A program made the translations under genes and the position numbers. Source: Marinobacterium marinum (GTDB taxonomy: Bacteria > Pseudomonadota > Gammaproteobacteria > Pseudomonadales > Balneatricaceae). From it: 64,000 bases of DNA. Positions 26,959-37,276 of this stretch are shown here, piece by piece (within the stretch, counting starts at the first letter, position 1; the number at the start of each line of letters is the position of its first letter). The DNA is taken from the NCBI RefSeq assembly GCF_013868415.1, contig NZ_JACEMT010000041.1, positions 124,001-188,000 of the forward strand. Reading direction: 5' to 3'. The notes under the pieces were generated by a model. The model had not been told where the DNA came from. It worked only from the letters and a program-made list of their open reading frames with translations, and searched no databases.

Positions 26959-29709
26959 TCAGGCCAGCGTCTCCAGAAGTTTCTGCGCTTCCTCACGCTG
27001 ACTATCGGAGCCTTCGCCGGTAATTTCATTAAGGATATCACGAGCGCCTTCACTGTCTTCCATTTCAATATAGGCACGTGCCAGATCGAGCTTGGTTTCA
27101 ATTTCATCCGCATCACTGAGCAGGTTCAGCTTGTCCAGAATCTCACCCAAGTCATCGTGATGCAGCTCATCCAGCTCAATCTCGTCATCGGTACTGCCGA
27201 GCAGCTCATCCACTTCTGCGTGAAGATCCATCTCAAGATCATGCGAGATATTGGCAGCCAGCTCCTCTTCCGCCCCCTCACTGACCATCGCCAGCGCAGG
27301 TGCCGTTGTCTCTTCCACAACAAAGTCATCCGCGTCGAGGGAAGCCAGCAGACTTGCCAGGTCATCCTCATCGGAGCTGCTCTCGGCAGAAGCGGACACA
27401 TCATCCGCAAAGCTCAGATCGAATTCAAGGTCACCATCGTCCTGCTCCGCTTCAGACTCTCCGTCGCCCTGCAGCATCGCCTCCAGGGCAGGATCAATTT
27501 CAAACTCGACTTCGCGGGCAGCATCAACCTGTTCATGCAGACTGTTGTCAACGTCCGCTTCGTCGACTTTTTCTTCCACGGCACTGTCAGCGCTATCAAG
27601 CTCGCCGGCCAAAACCGCTTCCATATCGAAGTCCAGCGATGCTTCATCCGCCTCAGCCTGATCCCTGCTGGCATCCTGCTCGACATCGGCCGAATCAACA
27701 TTGGCGTTCAGCAGAAAATCCAGCTCATCATCCAGGCTTTCATCCGCCAGCATCTTATCCAGTTCGCTGAAGCTTTCGTCTTCTGCCGCCGGCTCATCCA
27801 GCGTAAACTCAAGCTCATCCAATTCAGCAACAGGCTCTGGCTCAACTTCCTGCTTTGGCGCAACCTCTTCAACAGCCGCTTCGGTAACCGTTTCATCCAG
27901 CCCCAGATCAAACTCGTCCGAAGCAGTATCGGCAACATCAGAGACCACCGACGCCTGCTCGTTCAGATCCAGCTCCATATCCAGATCCAGAGCCTGCAGA
28001 TCACGATCAAGGTCTTCCTCGGCAGGCGTACTGTCTACCGGTGCCAGCGATGCCATCGGCGGCCGTACGAAGTCGTCCTTTTCAACATCGCCCTGCACAT
28101 GTTCAGCTTCATCTGTGGCGGCTACCGCGACGGCAGCAGCCCCGGCGGCGACGGCAGCCGCACCTGCCGTCGCAATATCGGGAGTCGTCTCTTGCTTATC
28201 GACAGAGGGCTCCGCTTCGTCCAGTTCATCGAACTCGTCCAGGAATTCTGCTTCTTCCTTCGCACGCTTGCGGCGCAACATCAACCAAGCACCCCCCAGT
28301 AGCGCAATTGCACCTGCGCCGACGCCACCCAGCAGGGTCGGATTATCCAACAGAGAGGGTTCTTGCTTGTCAACCGGCGCTGCCGGCTCAGTAGCCGCAG
28401 GGGCTGGGGCCACCGATTCCGGCTCGGACTCTGCAGGTGCCGGCACCGCTTGCGGTTTGCTCAGCTCTTCCTGCAAGGTCGACATCTGCTGAGATTGCAG
28501 TTCAAGCAGCCTGTTCTGGGATTCCAACTCTTCCAGTACGGAGCTCAGCTTATCATTCAGATCGGTATTATCGCGCTCAAGACTGTCGATCTTTTCACGC
28601 GCCATCAGCAGTTCATTTTCCAGACGCTCGGCCGCCGCCGACACAACCTGCTCTCCGCCGGCATCAGCCCCCGCAGTTTCATCAGCCCCGGTATCGCTGT
28701 CAACACTGCTGGTCGCGGATGTGACCTGCTTCGGCTCTTCCGCTTCCGGCTCAGGTGCCATCACGGTCAATTTGCCTTCATCCGGCTGCTCAGCAGCCTG
28801 AGGCACCTCAACCATTTCAGCGGCCGCCTCTTCCTTCACCGGTTCCGGCTTGGGCTCAGGCTTGTCGGCTGCCTTACTGACATCCAGAGGAGCCTTGTTC
28901 GGCGCTTTTCCGGCTGCCTGTCGATCCTTCCATATCTGCATCTGCCGCGCGACTTCCGCCACGGACTCACGATGGCTTAACTGTTTGACTTCGGCACCCG
29001 CCGGAATATCCAGCACCACGCCGGCCCGAAGGTTGTTGATGTTATCTGCCAGGAAAGCCTGCGGATTCTTGCGCTGTAACGCCAGCATCATCTGATGTTC
29101 ACTGACGCCCTGCGGCTTGGTACGGCGCGCTAGATCCCACAAGGTATCCTGCCCGGTCACACGAACCTGAGTCGGAGCGGACGCCGGGGCAGACACCTTG
29201 ACAGCTGGTACCGGCACAGGCGCCTGCGTGCGCACGGGACGCTCCATCGCAACCGGTGCAGCCGACTGCGTACGGGTCATGGTCATTCCACGGGACACCG
29301 GAGACGGATCAAACACGGGAGGATCAAGCAGCAGCGTATACTCCCGCACCAATCGACCACTGGGCCAATTGACCTCAACCATGAAATTGAGAAACGGCTC
29401 TCGCACAGGCTCGCTGGATTTCAGGCGGATACGCCCGGTTCCTTCCGGCGATACAAGAACCTGAAACTGGATATCGCGCAGATAGCGCGCCTGGATACTG
29501 CCCACCGAACTTGCATATTCGTCCAGACCTGCCATTTTCGGCTGGATCTGCAACGGAGAGAGATCACGTACCTGCGTCAGTTTGATTTCAGCATCGAGCG
29601 GCTCATTCAGGGCCGAATTAACTTGAATTTCCCCGAGCCCAAGGGCATTAACCTGTGACGCCCCCAGAGCTGCTGAGACCGCAAGGCTTAAGGCTAGTTT
29701 ACGCAGCAT
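26959..29709 (-). CDS. fimV: FimV-family polar hub protein
   Basis: A 916-residue inner-membrane protein involved in type IV pilus assembly, twitching and polar organisation. A signal peptide (1-22, cleavage after SQVNA) is followed by the conserved FimV N-terminal beta domain (IQVNSALNEPLDAEIKL onward) and a LysM peptidoglycan-binding domain (about 182-235, VTGQDTLWDLARRTKPQG). Then come a coiled coil (about 365-420), a transmembrane segment (LLGGVGAGAIALLGGAWLML, about 459-478), a long acidic low-complexity region, and the C-terminal TPR-like FimV domain (LDLARAYIEMEDSEGARDIL). GGGAG precedes the ATG. No pilus genes lie nearby. Confidence 0.93.
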   Translation of the reverse strand: MLRKLALSLAVSAALGASQVNALGLGEIQVNSALNEPLDAEIKLTQVRDLSPLQIQPKMAGLDEYASSVGSIQARYLRDIQFQVLVSPEGTGRIRLKSSEPVREPFLNFMVEVNWPSGRLVREYTLLLDPPVFDPSPVSRGMTMTRTQSAAPVAMERPVRTQAPVPVPAVKVSAPASAPTQVRVTGQDTLWDLARRTKPQGVSEHQMMLALQRKNPQAFLADNINNLRAGVVLDIPAGAEVKQLSHRESVAEVARQMQIWKDRQAAGKAPNKAPLDVSKAADKPEPKPEPVKEEAAAEMVEVPQAAEQPDEGKLTVMAPEPEAEEPKQVTSATSSVDSDTGADETAGADAGGEQVVSAAAERLENELLMAREKIDSLERDNTDLNDKLSSVLEELESQNRLLELQSQQMSTLQEELSKPQAVPAPAESEPESVAPAPAATEPAAPVDKQEPSLLDNPTLLGGVGAGAIALLGGAWLMLRRKRAKEEAEFLDEFDELDEAEPSVDKQETTPDIATAGAAAVAAGAAAVAVAATDEAEHVQGDVEKDDFVRPPMASLAPVDSTPAEEDLDRDLQALDLDMELDLNEQASVVSDVADTASDEFDLGLDETVTEAAVEEVAPKQEVEPEPVAELDELEFTLDEPAAEDESFSELDKMLADESLDDELDFLLNANVDSADVEQDASRDQAEADEASLDFDMEAVLAGELDSADSAVEEKVDEADVDNSLHEQVDAAREVEFEIDPALEAMLQGDGESEAEQDDGDLEFDLSFADDVSASAESSSDEDDLASLLASLDADDFVVEETTAPALAMVSEGAEEELAANISHDLEMDLHAEVDELLGSTDDEIELDELHHDDLGEILDKLNLLSDADEIETKLDLARAYIEMEDSEGARDILNEITGEGSDSQREEAQKLLETLA

Positions 29710-29841
29710 CGGTTACTCCCTTTGGTGTAGTATGCGCGCCCTCTCCATTTCTCGACGAATCAGAGGGTTACGGATCCATATTGTTTGCAAGTATTATGTT
29801 TAAACAGCAGGCGGTCAACCCGTACCCCTACCTCGTCTCAA

Positions 29842-30846
29842 CTATCCCTGTCCCTGTAACGCCAGCGCTATCTCCAGTGCTGCCAGTGCGCTTCCGCGGC
29901 TCAGGTCGTCACTCAGCGCCTGCAACCCGAAACCGCTCTCACCCGAAAAGTCGGGTCGAATACGATTAACGAGCACAGTCTCCTCGCCAATGACATCATC
30001 GACCAAACTGGCCGGCTTTTTGGCCGCCTGATCGAAACGCACTCCTGCAGCCTGATCCATCAGCAGCTGGATGTTATCCAATTCCAATGACTGACGTGTT
30101 TCGGCCTGCGCAACAACCATGTCCCCGTAAAACACCGGAACACGAACCGCACTCACATCCAATTCCAAATCTTCATCGCCAAGCAACTGAGGCAGCTGCG
30201 ATAGCACCTGCTCTTCCAGTGACGTATAACCCGATGGCTGTACATCACCCACATTGGGAATCAGGTTGAACGCGATCTGACGCTCAAAACAATCTGCCTC
30301 GACATCCCGGCCGTTCAACAATCTGGCTGTCTCGGCAGCCAGCGCTTCCACACCCTTGCGTCCATATTCAGATGCGGCACACAGCACGGTCAAATTCAGC
30401 TTAAGTATCTGATATGCATGGTGCAACGGAGCCAGAGCCAAGGCAGCGGTAATAGTAGCCGATCCCGGCACTCCGATAATACGACCTGCGTCAATCGAAG
30501 CGAGCACATCCCCATTGATTGCAGGCAGAACCAGTACAGGTGTTTCAGAATAGTGTTGCGGATACAGATCAATCACGATGGCCGTTGTCTGACTTTCCAG
30601 CGTACTCACCGTCTCGGCATCAAGAGCGGGCTCACAGACAAAAATCAGCGTACAGTCCTGAACTGCCAAGGCATCCAATGCCTGGGTGCGGCAGGCCTTG
30701 CCTCTGAACATCAGACTGCGCCCGGCATTGTCGGCCTCTTCATACAGCGTCATGCTGTCGATTGACAGGACCGACTCATCGAGCAACTCCAGCAACTTTT
30801 CCCCTTTCAGGGTACCCGGTCCAATTAAAGCAACGTGTATTGACAT
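29842..30846 (-). CDS. Usg-like aspartate-semialdehyde dehydrogenase homologue lacking the catalytic cysteine
   Basis: A 334-residue protein with the aspartate-semialdehyde dehydrogenase fold. It keeps the nucleotide-binding start HVALIGPGTLKGEKLLELL and the dimerisation half, but the active-site region reads GVPGSATITAALALAPL, with Ser129 where the nucleophilic Cys of ASADH stands. It is therefore unlikely to be a dehydrogenase; such paralogues are called Usg, and their role is unknown. It lies just downstream of asd, separated by an intrinsic terminator, in the same position as in Pseudomonas. Confidence 0.88.
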   Translation of the reverse strand: MSIHVALIGPGTLKGEKLLELLDESVLSIDSMTLYEEADNAGRSLMFRGKACRTQALDALAVQDCTLIFVCEPALDAETVSTLESQTTAIVIDLYPQHYSETPVLVLPAINGDVLASIDAGRIIGVPGSATITAALALAPLHHAYQILKLNLTVLCAASEYGRKGVEALAAETARLLNGRDVEADCFERQIAFNLIPNVGDVQPSGYTSLEEQVLSQLPQLLGDEDLELDVSAVRVPVFYGDMVVAQAETRQSLELDNIQLLMDQAAGVRFDQAAKKPASLVDDVIGEETVLVNRIRPDFSGESGFGLQALSDDLSRGSALAALEIALALQGQG

Positions 30847-30867
30847 ATATCCAGGGTCTCACAAAGC

Positions 30868-30894
30868 AAAACAGCCCGGACAATCGCCGGGCTG
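30868..30894 (-). terminator. Intrinsic terminator after asd
   Basis: Stem CAGCCCGG (30872-30879) with CCGGGCTG (30887-30894). In the minus direction it is followed by TTTTGCTTTG, 29 bp after the asd stop. Expression of the usg-like gene must rely on read-through or its own promoter. Confidence 0.82.
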
Positions 30895-30922
30895 GGAAGT
30901 AGTTGTAACATCAGAGCGGTGA

Positions 30923-32038
30923 TTACCGCTCCAGAAGGATGCGCAGAATTCGGCGCAAGGGCTCGGCGGCCCCCCACAGAAGTTGATCGCCAACACTGAA
31001 CGCGTTCAGGTAATCCGGCCCCATCTTCATTTTGCGCAACCGGCCAACCGGAATATTCAGCGTACCGGTCACTTTGGTCGGCGACAGATCACGAATGGTC
31101 GCTTCACGCTCATTCGGTACGACACTCACCCAATCATTCGCCTCGGCAATCATCTGCTCAATTTCATCCAGCGGCAGATCCTGCTTCAACTTGATGGTAA
31201 ATGCCTGGCTGTGACAGCGCATTGCGCCGATACGGACACAGGTACCGTCGATGGCAATAGGGCTATCGGACAGACCCAGAATCTTGTTGGTTTCAACGAA
31301 TCCTTTCCATTCTTCCTTGCTCTGACCGTCTGCAACCGCCTTGTCGATCCAGGGAATCAGAGAGCCGGCCAAAGGCGCACCGAAGTTATCGGTCGCAAAG
31401 GTATCGCCTCGCATGGTATCCACAACCTGGCGATCAATATCCAGAATTGCCGATGCCGGATCTGCCAACAGCGCCTCGGAGCCGGCATGGATCTGCCCCA
31501 TCTGGGTGATCAGCTCACGCATGTTCTTGGCACCCGCGCCAGATGCAGCCTGATAGGTCATGGACGAAACCCACTCGACATGACCGGCCTTGAACAGGCC
31601 ACCCAGCCCCATCAGCATCAGGGAAACAGTGCAGTTACCACCCACAAAATTCTTTACGCCCGCATCAATACCGCGATCAATCACCTCGCGGTTAACCGGG
31701 TCCAAAACGATCAGACTGTCATCAGCCATGCGCAAGGTAGAGGCCGCATCAATCCAGTAGCCATTCCAGCCGGATTCACGCAATGCCTGGAACACTTCCG
31801 TGGTGTAGTCACCACCCTGACAGGAAACAATGGCGTCCATCTGCTTCAGCTCATCAATATTACGCGCATCTTTCAATGCCGGAATATCCTTGCCGATATC
31901 AGGACCTGCCGCTCCAGTCTGAGAAGTGGTGAAGAAAACCGGCTCTGCAATATGATTGAAATCCTGCTCTTCCAGCATACGCTGCATCAGAACAGATCCC
32001 ACCATGCCACGCCAGCCGACAAAACCTACACGCTTCAT
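30923..32038 (-). CDS. asd: Aspartate-semialdehyde dehydrogenase
   Basis: A 371-residue NADPH enzyme that makes aspartate semialdehyde, the branch point to lysine, diaminopimelate, threonine and methionine. The dinucleotide motif [17 protein letters not shown] starts the protein. The nucleophile is C136 in [12 protein letters not shown], and the substrate-binding [13 protein letters not shown] follows. The [15 protein letters not shown] start is that of the E. coli-type subfamily. ATG 32038 is chosen over a start four codons earlier. Confidence 0.96.
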   Translation of the reverse strand: MKRVGFVGWRGMVGSVLMQRMLEEQDFNHIAEPVFFTTSQTGAAGPDIGKDIPALKDARNIDELKQMDAIVSCQGGDYTTEVFQALRESGWNGYWIDAASTLRMADDSLIVLDPVNREVIDRGIDAGVKNFVGGNCTVSLMLMGLGGLFKAGHVEWVSSMTYQAASGAGAKNMRELITQMGQIHAGSEALLADPASAILDIDRQVVDTMRGDTFATDNFGAPLAGSLIPWIDKAVADGQSKEEWKGFVETNKILGLSDSPIAIDGTCVRIGAMRCHSQAFTIKLKQDLPLDEIEQMIAEANDWVSVVPNEREATIRDLSPTKVTGTLNIPVGRLRKMKMGPDYLNAFSVGDQLLWGAAEPLRRILRILLER

Positions 32039-32089
32039 TCGTGCCCCCAATAATTATAGTGTGCTGTACAACAAAACCCTGTATGACCT

Positions 32090-32120
32090 GGAGAACACCC
32101 GACAATGGCGGGTATTCTCC
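32090..32120 (-). terminator. Stem-loop between leuB and asd
   Basis: GGAGAACACCCG (32090-32101) pairs with CGGGTATTCTCC (32109-32120) with one mismatch and a 7-nt loop. The T run (TTTTG) comes about 12 nt after the stem, so termination of the leu transcript here would be partial. Confidence 0.5.
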
Positions 32121-32132
32121 ACATCATGGTGC

Positions 32133-33215
32133 TCAGGCCTGCAAGGCTGCCACAACGGCATCACCCATTTCGGATGTGCTGACCGCCCGCATGCCTTCGG
32201 ACATGATATCCGGAGTACGCAGATTCTGATCAAGCACCTTGCTGACCGCCGCTTCGACCTGATCAGCCGCTTCACCTGCACCCAAAGAGTAACGCAACAT
32301 CATAGCGACTGAGAGGATCGTTGCCAACGGATTTGCCTTGCCCTGGCCTGCAATATCCGGTGCCGAACCATGACAGGGCTCATACATGCCCTTGCCGCTT
32401 TCATCCAGAGATGCAGACGGCAGCATGCCGATAGAGCCGGTCAGCATGGCTGCTGCATCCGACAAAATATCGCCAAACATGTTGCCGGTCACGACTACAT
32501 CAAACTGTTTGGGCGCACGTACCAGCTGCATGGCGGCATTGTCCACGTACATGTGGCTCAACTCTACATCAGGGTACTCCACGGACAGCTCTTCCATAAT
32601 TTCACGCCACAGGACTGTCACTTCCAGCACGTTGGCTTTATCGACGGAGCACAAGCGCTTGTTGCGGGCACGAGCTGCTTCAAACGCCACACGACCGATG
32701 CGCCGGATTTCATTTTCATCGTAGACATAGGTATTGAAACCTTCACGAATGCCGCCATCCTTCTCACGAACGCCGCGCGGCTGGCCGAAATAGATGCCGC
32801 CGGTCAGTTCACGTACGATCAGGATATCCAGCCCGGACACAACTTCCGGCTTCAGCGTGGATGCATGTGCCAGCTGCGGATAGAGAATGGCGGGGCGCAA
32901 GTTTCCGAACAGCTCCAACTGGGAGCGGATCCCCAACAAGCCTTTTTCCGGACGGATGGCGAAATCGGGATTGGTATCCCATTTCGGACCACCAACAGCA
33001 CCCAGCAGAATGGCATCAGCCGCTTTGGCCGCGGCCAGCGTTGCGTCCGGCAAGGGAACACCAGTCGCATCAATGGCGGCGCCGCCAACCAACGCTTCGT
33101 TGATTTCCAGGCCGAGACCATGGCGGTCGTTCACCAGCTCCAGCACCTTACGGGCTTCGGTGACGATTTCAGGACCGATGCCGTCACCCGGCAAGACCAA
33201 TACGTTTTTACCCAT
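32133..33215 (-). CDS. leuB: 3-isopropylmalate dehydrogenase
   Basis: A 360-residue NAD enzyme of leucine synthesis. It starts [26 protein letters not shown], the substrate-binding arginine region ([18 protein letters not shown]), DKANVLEV and [18 protein letters not shown] are intact. It is the third gene of leuC-leuD-leuB, with short spacers. Confidence 0.97.
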   Translation of the reverse strand: MGKNVLVLPGDGIGPEIVTEARKVLELVNDRHGLGLEINEALVGGAAIDATGVPLPDATLAAAKAADAILLGAVGGPKWDTNPDFAIRPEKGLLGIRSQLELFGNLRPAILYPQLAHASTLKPEVVSGLDILIVRELTGGIYFGQPRGVREKDGGIREGFNTYVYDENEIRRIGRVAFEAARARNKRLCSVDKANVLEVTVLWREIMEELSVEYPDVELSHMYVDNAAMQLVRAPKQFDVVVTGNMFGDILSDAAAMLTGSIGMLPSASLDESGKGMYEPCHGSAPDIAGQGKANPLATILSVAMMLRYSLGAGEAADQVEAAVSKVLDQNLRTPDIMSEGMRAVSTSEMGDAVVAALQA

Positions 33216-33244
33216 GTTACATATTTCCTTGAATCCAGAATCGT

Positions 33245-33892
33245 TTACTTGATCGCACCAAACAGCCAGGGTGCTTCCTGACGACGACGCGCTTCATACG
33301 CCTTGATCTCGTCAGCATGCTGCAAGGTCAGGCCAATATCATCCAGACCATTCAACAGACAGTGCTTGCGGAAGGCATCGACTTCAAAGACGAAACTTTC
33401 ACCGCTCGGTGTCACGACAACTTGCCGTTCCAAATCAACGGTCAACTGATAGCCTTCTGTCGCATCAACTTCGTGGAACAGCTGATCCACCTGCGCCTCT
33501 GGCAGCACGATCGGCAACAGGCCGTTTTTAAAGCAGTTGTTGTAGAAAATATCCGCAAAACTCGGCGCAATTACAACACGAATCCCGAAATCGTCCAGCG
33601 CCCAAGGCGCGTGTTCACGACTGGAGCCGCACCCGAAGTTCTCCCGAGCCAGCAACACACTGGTGCCCTGGTAGCGAGACTGGTTCAAAACGAAGTCCGG
33701 ATTCAACGGCCGGCCCGAGCAGTCCTGATCCGGCTGCCCCTCATCCATATAGCGCAGTTCATCAAACAGGTTGGGACCAAAACCGGCCCGCTTGATCGAC
33801 TTCAAAAACTGCTTCGGAATGATCATATCGGTATCAACATTGGCACGGTCCAGCGGTGCAGCAATACCGGTGTGTTGGGTAAACTCTTTCAT
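33245..33892 (-). CDS. leuD: 3-isopropylmalate dehydratase small subunit
   Basis: 215 residues, the swivel-domain partner of LeuC in converting 2- to 3-isopropylmalate. Motifs are [19 protein letters not shown] and the substrate loop [13 protein letters not shown]. It follows leuC by 12 bp. Confidence 0.97.
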   Translation of the reverse strand: MKEFTQHTGIAAPLDRANVDTDMIIPKQFLKSIKRAGFGPNLFDELRYMDEGQPDQDCSGRPLNPDFVLNQSRYQGTSVLLARENFGCGSSREHAPWALDDFGIRVVIAPSFADIFYNNCFKNGLLPIVLPEAQVDQLFHEVDATEGYQLTVDLERQVVVTPSGESFVFEVDAFRKHCLLNGLDDIGLTLQHADEIKAYEARRRQEAPWLFGAIK

Positions 33893-33904
33893 TGCACTCT
33901 CCGT

Positions 33905-35323
33905 TTACTGCATCATTTCACGTACATCAACAAAATGGCCCGCTACGGCTGCAGCTGCCGCCATTGCCGGACTCACCAGATGGGTGCGACCACCAAAGCC
34001 CTGACGCCCTTCAAAGTTCCGGTTTGAAGTCGAGGCACAATGCTCACCCTGCCCCAACTTGTCCGGGTTCATTGCCAGACACATGGAACAGCCCGGCTCG
34101 CGCCATTCCAGCCCCGCGTCAATGAATATCTTGTCCAGGCCTTCCGCTTCCGCCTGCGCCTTGACCAGACCGGAACCCGGCACGACCAGCGCCTGCTTGA
34201 CGGTCGCAGCCACCTTGCGCCCTTTTACCACTTCAGCAGCCGCGCGCAAGTCTTCAATGCGCGAGTTGGTGCAGGACCCGATGAACACGCGATCCAGCTG
34301 AATGTCGGTAATCTTCTGATCCGCCGTCAAGCCCATGTACTGCAGGGCACGACGAATACCATCCGCCTTGACCGGATCACTTTCGGCCGCCGGATTCGGC
34401 ACCAGCGCACTGATCGGCGCCACCATTTCGGGAGACGTACCCCAAGTCACCTGCGGCTGAATTTCTTCCGCCTTGATTTCGACCACAGTATCGAAACGAG
34501 CATCGGCATCCGACACCAGCTCTTTCCAGGCAGCAGCCGCAGCATCCCATTGCTCGGCGCTGGGAGAAAACGGGCGGCCACGGAAGTATTCAACAGTGGC
34601 GTCATCAACCGCGACCAGACCGACACGCGCCCCCGCTTCAATCGCCATATTACAGATGGTCATACGGCCTTCCATCGAAATGGAGCGGATCGCACTGCCA
34701 CCGAACTCAACCGCATAACCGGTCCCGCCTGCAGTGCCGATCACACCGATGATGTGCAGCACCACATCTTTTGCGGTCACACCGGCACCCAGTTCACCAT
34801 CAACACGCACCAGCATGTTTTTCATTTTCTTGGCAATCAGGCACTGAGTCGCCAACACGTGCTCCACTTCGGAAGTGCCAATGCCGTGTGCCAGTGCACC
34901 AAAGGCGCCATGTGTCGAGGTATGAGAGTCACCACACACAACTGTTGTGCCCGGCAATGTCATGCCCTGCTCAGGCCCCACGACATGCACAATCCCCTGA
35001 CGCTGGTCATTCATCTTGAACTCGGTGATACCAAACTCGTCACAGTTGGCATCCAGCGTTTTAACCTGAATCCGCGATACCGGGTCAATGATCTGATCGA
35101 CCCCGCCGGCCCGTTCAGTTGTCGGCACGTTATGGTCAGGTGTCGCAAGGTTGGTATCGATCCGCCATGGCTTCCGACCGGCCAGGCGCAGCCCCTCAAA
35201 AGCCTGCGGTGATGTTACTTCGTGCAGAATCTGGCGATCGATATAGATCAGGGCACTGCCATCATCGTTCTGGCGCACCAAATGGGCATCCCAGAGCTTG
35301 TCATACAAGGTTTTTCCAGCCAT
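33905..35323 (-). CDS. leuC: 3-isopropylmalate dehydratase large subunit
   Basis: A 472-residue aconitase-family subunit. The iron-sulfur cysteines are in [13 protein letters not shown] and [32 protein letters not shown] is the substrate region (given in part). It is the first gene of the leucine operon and divergent from a LysR regulator across a 152-bp spacer. Confidence 0.97.
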   Translation of the reverse strand: MAGKTLYDKLWDAHLVRQNDDGSALIYIDRQILHEVTSPQAFEGLRLAGRKPWRIDTNLATPDHNVPTTERAGGVDQIIDPVSRIQVKTLDANCDEFGITEFKMNDQRQGIVHVVGPEQGMTLPGTTVVCGDSHTSTHGAFGALAHGIGTSEVEHVLATQCLIAKKMKNMLVRVDGELGAGVTAKDVVLHIIGVIGTAGGTGYAVEFGGSAIRSISMEGRMTICNMAIEAGARVGLVAVDDATVEYFRGRPFSPSAEQWDAAAAAWKELVSDADARFDTVVEIKAEEIQPQVTWGTSPEMVAPISALVPNPAAESDPVKADGIRRALQYMGLTADQKITDIQLDRVFIGSCTNSRIEDLRAAAEVVKGRKVAATVKQALVVPGSGLVKAQAEAEGLDKIFIDAGLEWREPGCSMCLAMNPDKLGQGEHCASTSNRNFEGRQGFGGRTHLVSPAMAAAAAVAGHFVDVREMMQ

Positions 35324-35475
35324 GTTACTCTCCCCTCTTAATTAGTCCGCTCTTGTGGCGATTGCAATCATCCTAATCCAGCCGTAGCGCATAAACAAAT
35401 TCATAATTTTTATGTTTTGAATTCCGACAAGGAATAGATAGACTGTCATCCAATATTCTCAGACCCCCGGAATTC

Positions 35476-36345
35476 ATGGATACTGCAGGCCTGAACGCTT
35501 TTGTTACCGTCGCGGATACCGGCTCCTTTTCCCAGGCCGCCCAGCTTCTGTTTCTCACCCAGTCAGCGGTCAGCAAGCGCATTGCCCTGCTCGAGAGCCA
35601 GCTCGACTGCCGCCTGTTCGACCGTATCGGCCGCCAGGTTCTGCTCACGGAGTCGGGCCAGGCCCTGCTGCCCAAGGCACGCGAGATCCTTATCTCCATG
35701 GAAGACGCCGAACGCATGCTCGGTAACCTGTCCGGCCATGTCGGCGGTCGTCTGGCGGTTGCAACCAGCCACCACATCAGCCTGCACCGCCTGCCTCCGC
35801 TACTGAAACATTTTGTGGCATGCTACCCGGATGTGGAACTGGATCTGCAGTTCGCGGCCTCGGAAGTGGCCTATGAAGGCGTATTGAAAGGAGACCTGGA
35901 ACTCGCCCTGATCACCCTGTCACCCGAGCAGGATGAGCGTATCTGCGCCCGCACGATTTGGAGCGACCGCCTGCAGTACGTAGTTGGACACAACCATCCA
36001 TTAGCTGCCAGTACGCACCTGAACCTGACAGAGCTTAACCGCTACCCGGCCATTCTGCCCAGTCCGAACACTTTCACGCATCAACGCGTACGCCAGCAAC
36101 TGGCGCGGCAGGGACTGGAGCTGAACCTGGGCATGGGCACCGACTACCTGGACACAATCCGCATGATGGTCAGCATAGGACTGGGCTGGAGCTTGCTGCC
36201 TGAAACCATGATTGATGAACAACTGGTACGACTGGATACCGGCACAGAGCCCATCGTTCGCCCACTGGGGTACATTTATCACCGTGCCCGTACACTGAGC
36301 AACGCCGCCCGAGAACTGGTGCAGTTACTCGAGACAAGCGTTTAA
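35476..36345 (+). CDS. LysR-family regulator divergent from leuC
   Basis: 289 residues with an N-terminal helix-turn-helix (FSQAAQLLFLTQSAVSKRI, about 17-35) and a LysR substrate-binding domain (from about 90). Position next to leuC matches a LysR gene in Pseudomonas. LysR proteins often regulate a divergent neighbour, so leuCDB is the obvious candidate target, but phaEC starts only 52 bp downstream in the same direction and could be cotranscribed. The effector is unknown. Confidence 0.88.
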   Translation: MDTAGLNAFVTVADTGSFSQAAQLLFLTQSAVSKRIALLESQLDCRLFDRIGRQVLLTESGQALLPKAREILISMEDAERMLGNLSGHVGGRLAVATSHHISLHRLPPLLKHFVACYPDVELDLQFAASEVAYEGVLKGDLELALITLSPEQDERICARTIWSDRLQYVVGHNHPLAASTHLNLTELNRYPAILPSPNTFTHQRVRQQLARQGLELNLGMGTDYLDTIRMMVSIGLGWSLLPETMIDEQLVRLDTGTEPIVRPLGYIYHRARTLSNAARELVQLLETSV

Positions 36346-36397
36346 CAACACGCGACCATCGTTTAAGATCGACGCTCAACTTGCACGGAGACGTGAT

Positions 36398-37276
36398 GTG
36401 AACGAGCAACTGCTGAACAGCCTGCGCCTGTGGCTTGAGCAACTGGAACAGGGTCGCCCGGCCAGCGATGGCCTGGGTGCATTGCAGCAATGCCTGTTTA
36501 TGCCGCCCAGCGACAACATCACCCCACAGCCTGCCGACCTGTTCTACCGCATTACCCGCCAGAGCAAGCAATTCAAACAGTTCGCTACCCGTCTGGCCGA
36601 ACTCTGTGATACCAAGAACAGTATCGACAGCAATGAGCTGATAACCCATTTTCAACACCATCTGGAACAGCTGAACCAGGACTGGGTTCTGTCTCACTGG
36701 CCAATACCGGAACCTTTGGCAACACTGTTTGCCGTTGCATTCAGCCAGCCCCCCAATCAGGAAGACACCCTGCACCATATGAATGCGCTGCTGACACAGC
36801 TACTCAGCACCCTTGAGCCTCACCTGCCCCTCTCTCTGCTACAGCACCTGAGGGACAGACTGGTTCAGCTGGAAACCTTTGAGCAGTCACGTCAGGCGTA
36901 TCGAGAACAACTGGATCGTATCAATCAGGAAGCGTTGACCCACTTCCGCCAACAACTGATCGGCAATACCCTTTCCGACCTCGACCAGCTGCATCAACTC
37001 TGGAGTCAATGTTACGAGCAGTGCTATCAGAACCAACTGCAGCAACCGGCATATCAGCAAGCGTTTGGTACACTCTGTAATGCCGCCATGGCGATCAGAC
37101 ATACCTGGCAACAACAACTGAATCAATTCTATGCCAACTGCGGTTTGGTCACGCTGTCGCAATATGATGAGCTTAGCCGACAGCACCACCAGCTGCGTCG
37201 TCGCGTCCGCAGCCTTGAGCAGCAGCTGTCCCGGACACAGCCGGACGACCCCGGCTGCAATGGTACATCGCCATGA
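36398..37276 (+). CDS. phaE: Class III PHA synthase subunit PhaE (GTG start)
   Basis: A 292-residue, largely helical and Gln/Leu-rich protein. The C-terminal part (CGLVTLSQYDELSRQHHQL then RVRSLEQQL) matches the end of PhaE subunits, where a short helix follows a motif like 'EVDELHRRLHELRR'. PhaE activates PhaC in type III polyhydroxyalkanoate synthases. It is shorter and more divergent than the classic purple-sulfur-bacterial PhaE (about 360), so the call leans on the adjoining phaC, which it overlaps by 4 bp (ATGA). GTG 36398 has GGAG seven bases upstream. Confidence 0.82.
   Translation: MNEQLLNSLRLWLEQLEQGRPASDGLGALQQCLFMPPSDNITPQPADLFYRITRQSKQFKQFATRLAELCDTKNSIDSNELITHFQHHLEQLNQDWVLSHWPIPEPLATLFAVAFSQPPNQEDTLHHMNALLTQLLSTLEPHLPLSLLQHLRDRLVQLETFEQSRQAYREQLDRINQEALTHFRQQLIGNTLSDLDQLHQLWSQCYEQCYQNQLQQPAYQQAFGTLCNAAMAIRHTWQQQLNQFYANCGLVTLSQYDELSRQHHQLRRRVRSLEQQLSRTQPDDPGCNGTSP

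Noticed and set aside
27157-28302. 381-residue plus-strand frame opposite fimV
   Set aside because: FimV has signal peptide, LysM, membrane and C-terminal domains on the other strand; the frame exists only because of the biased acidic codons.
34040-35212. 390-residue plus-strand frame opposite leuC
   Set aside because: Antisense to a full-length aconitase-family subunit with all cluster cysteines.
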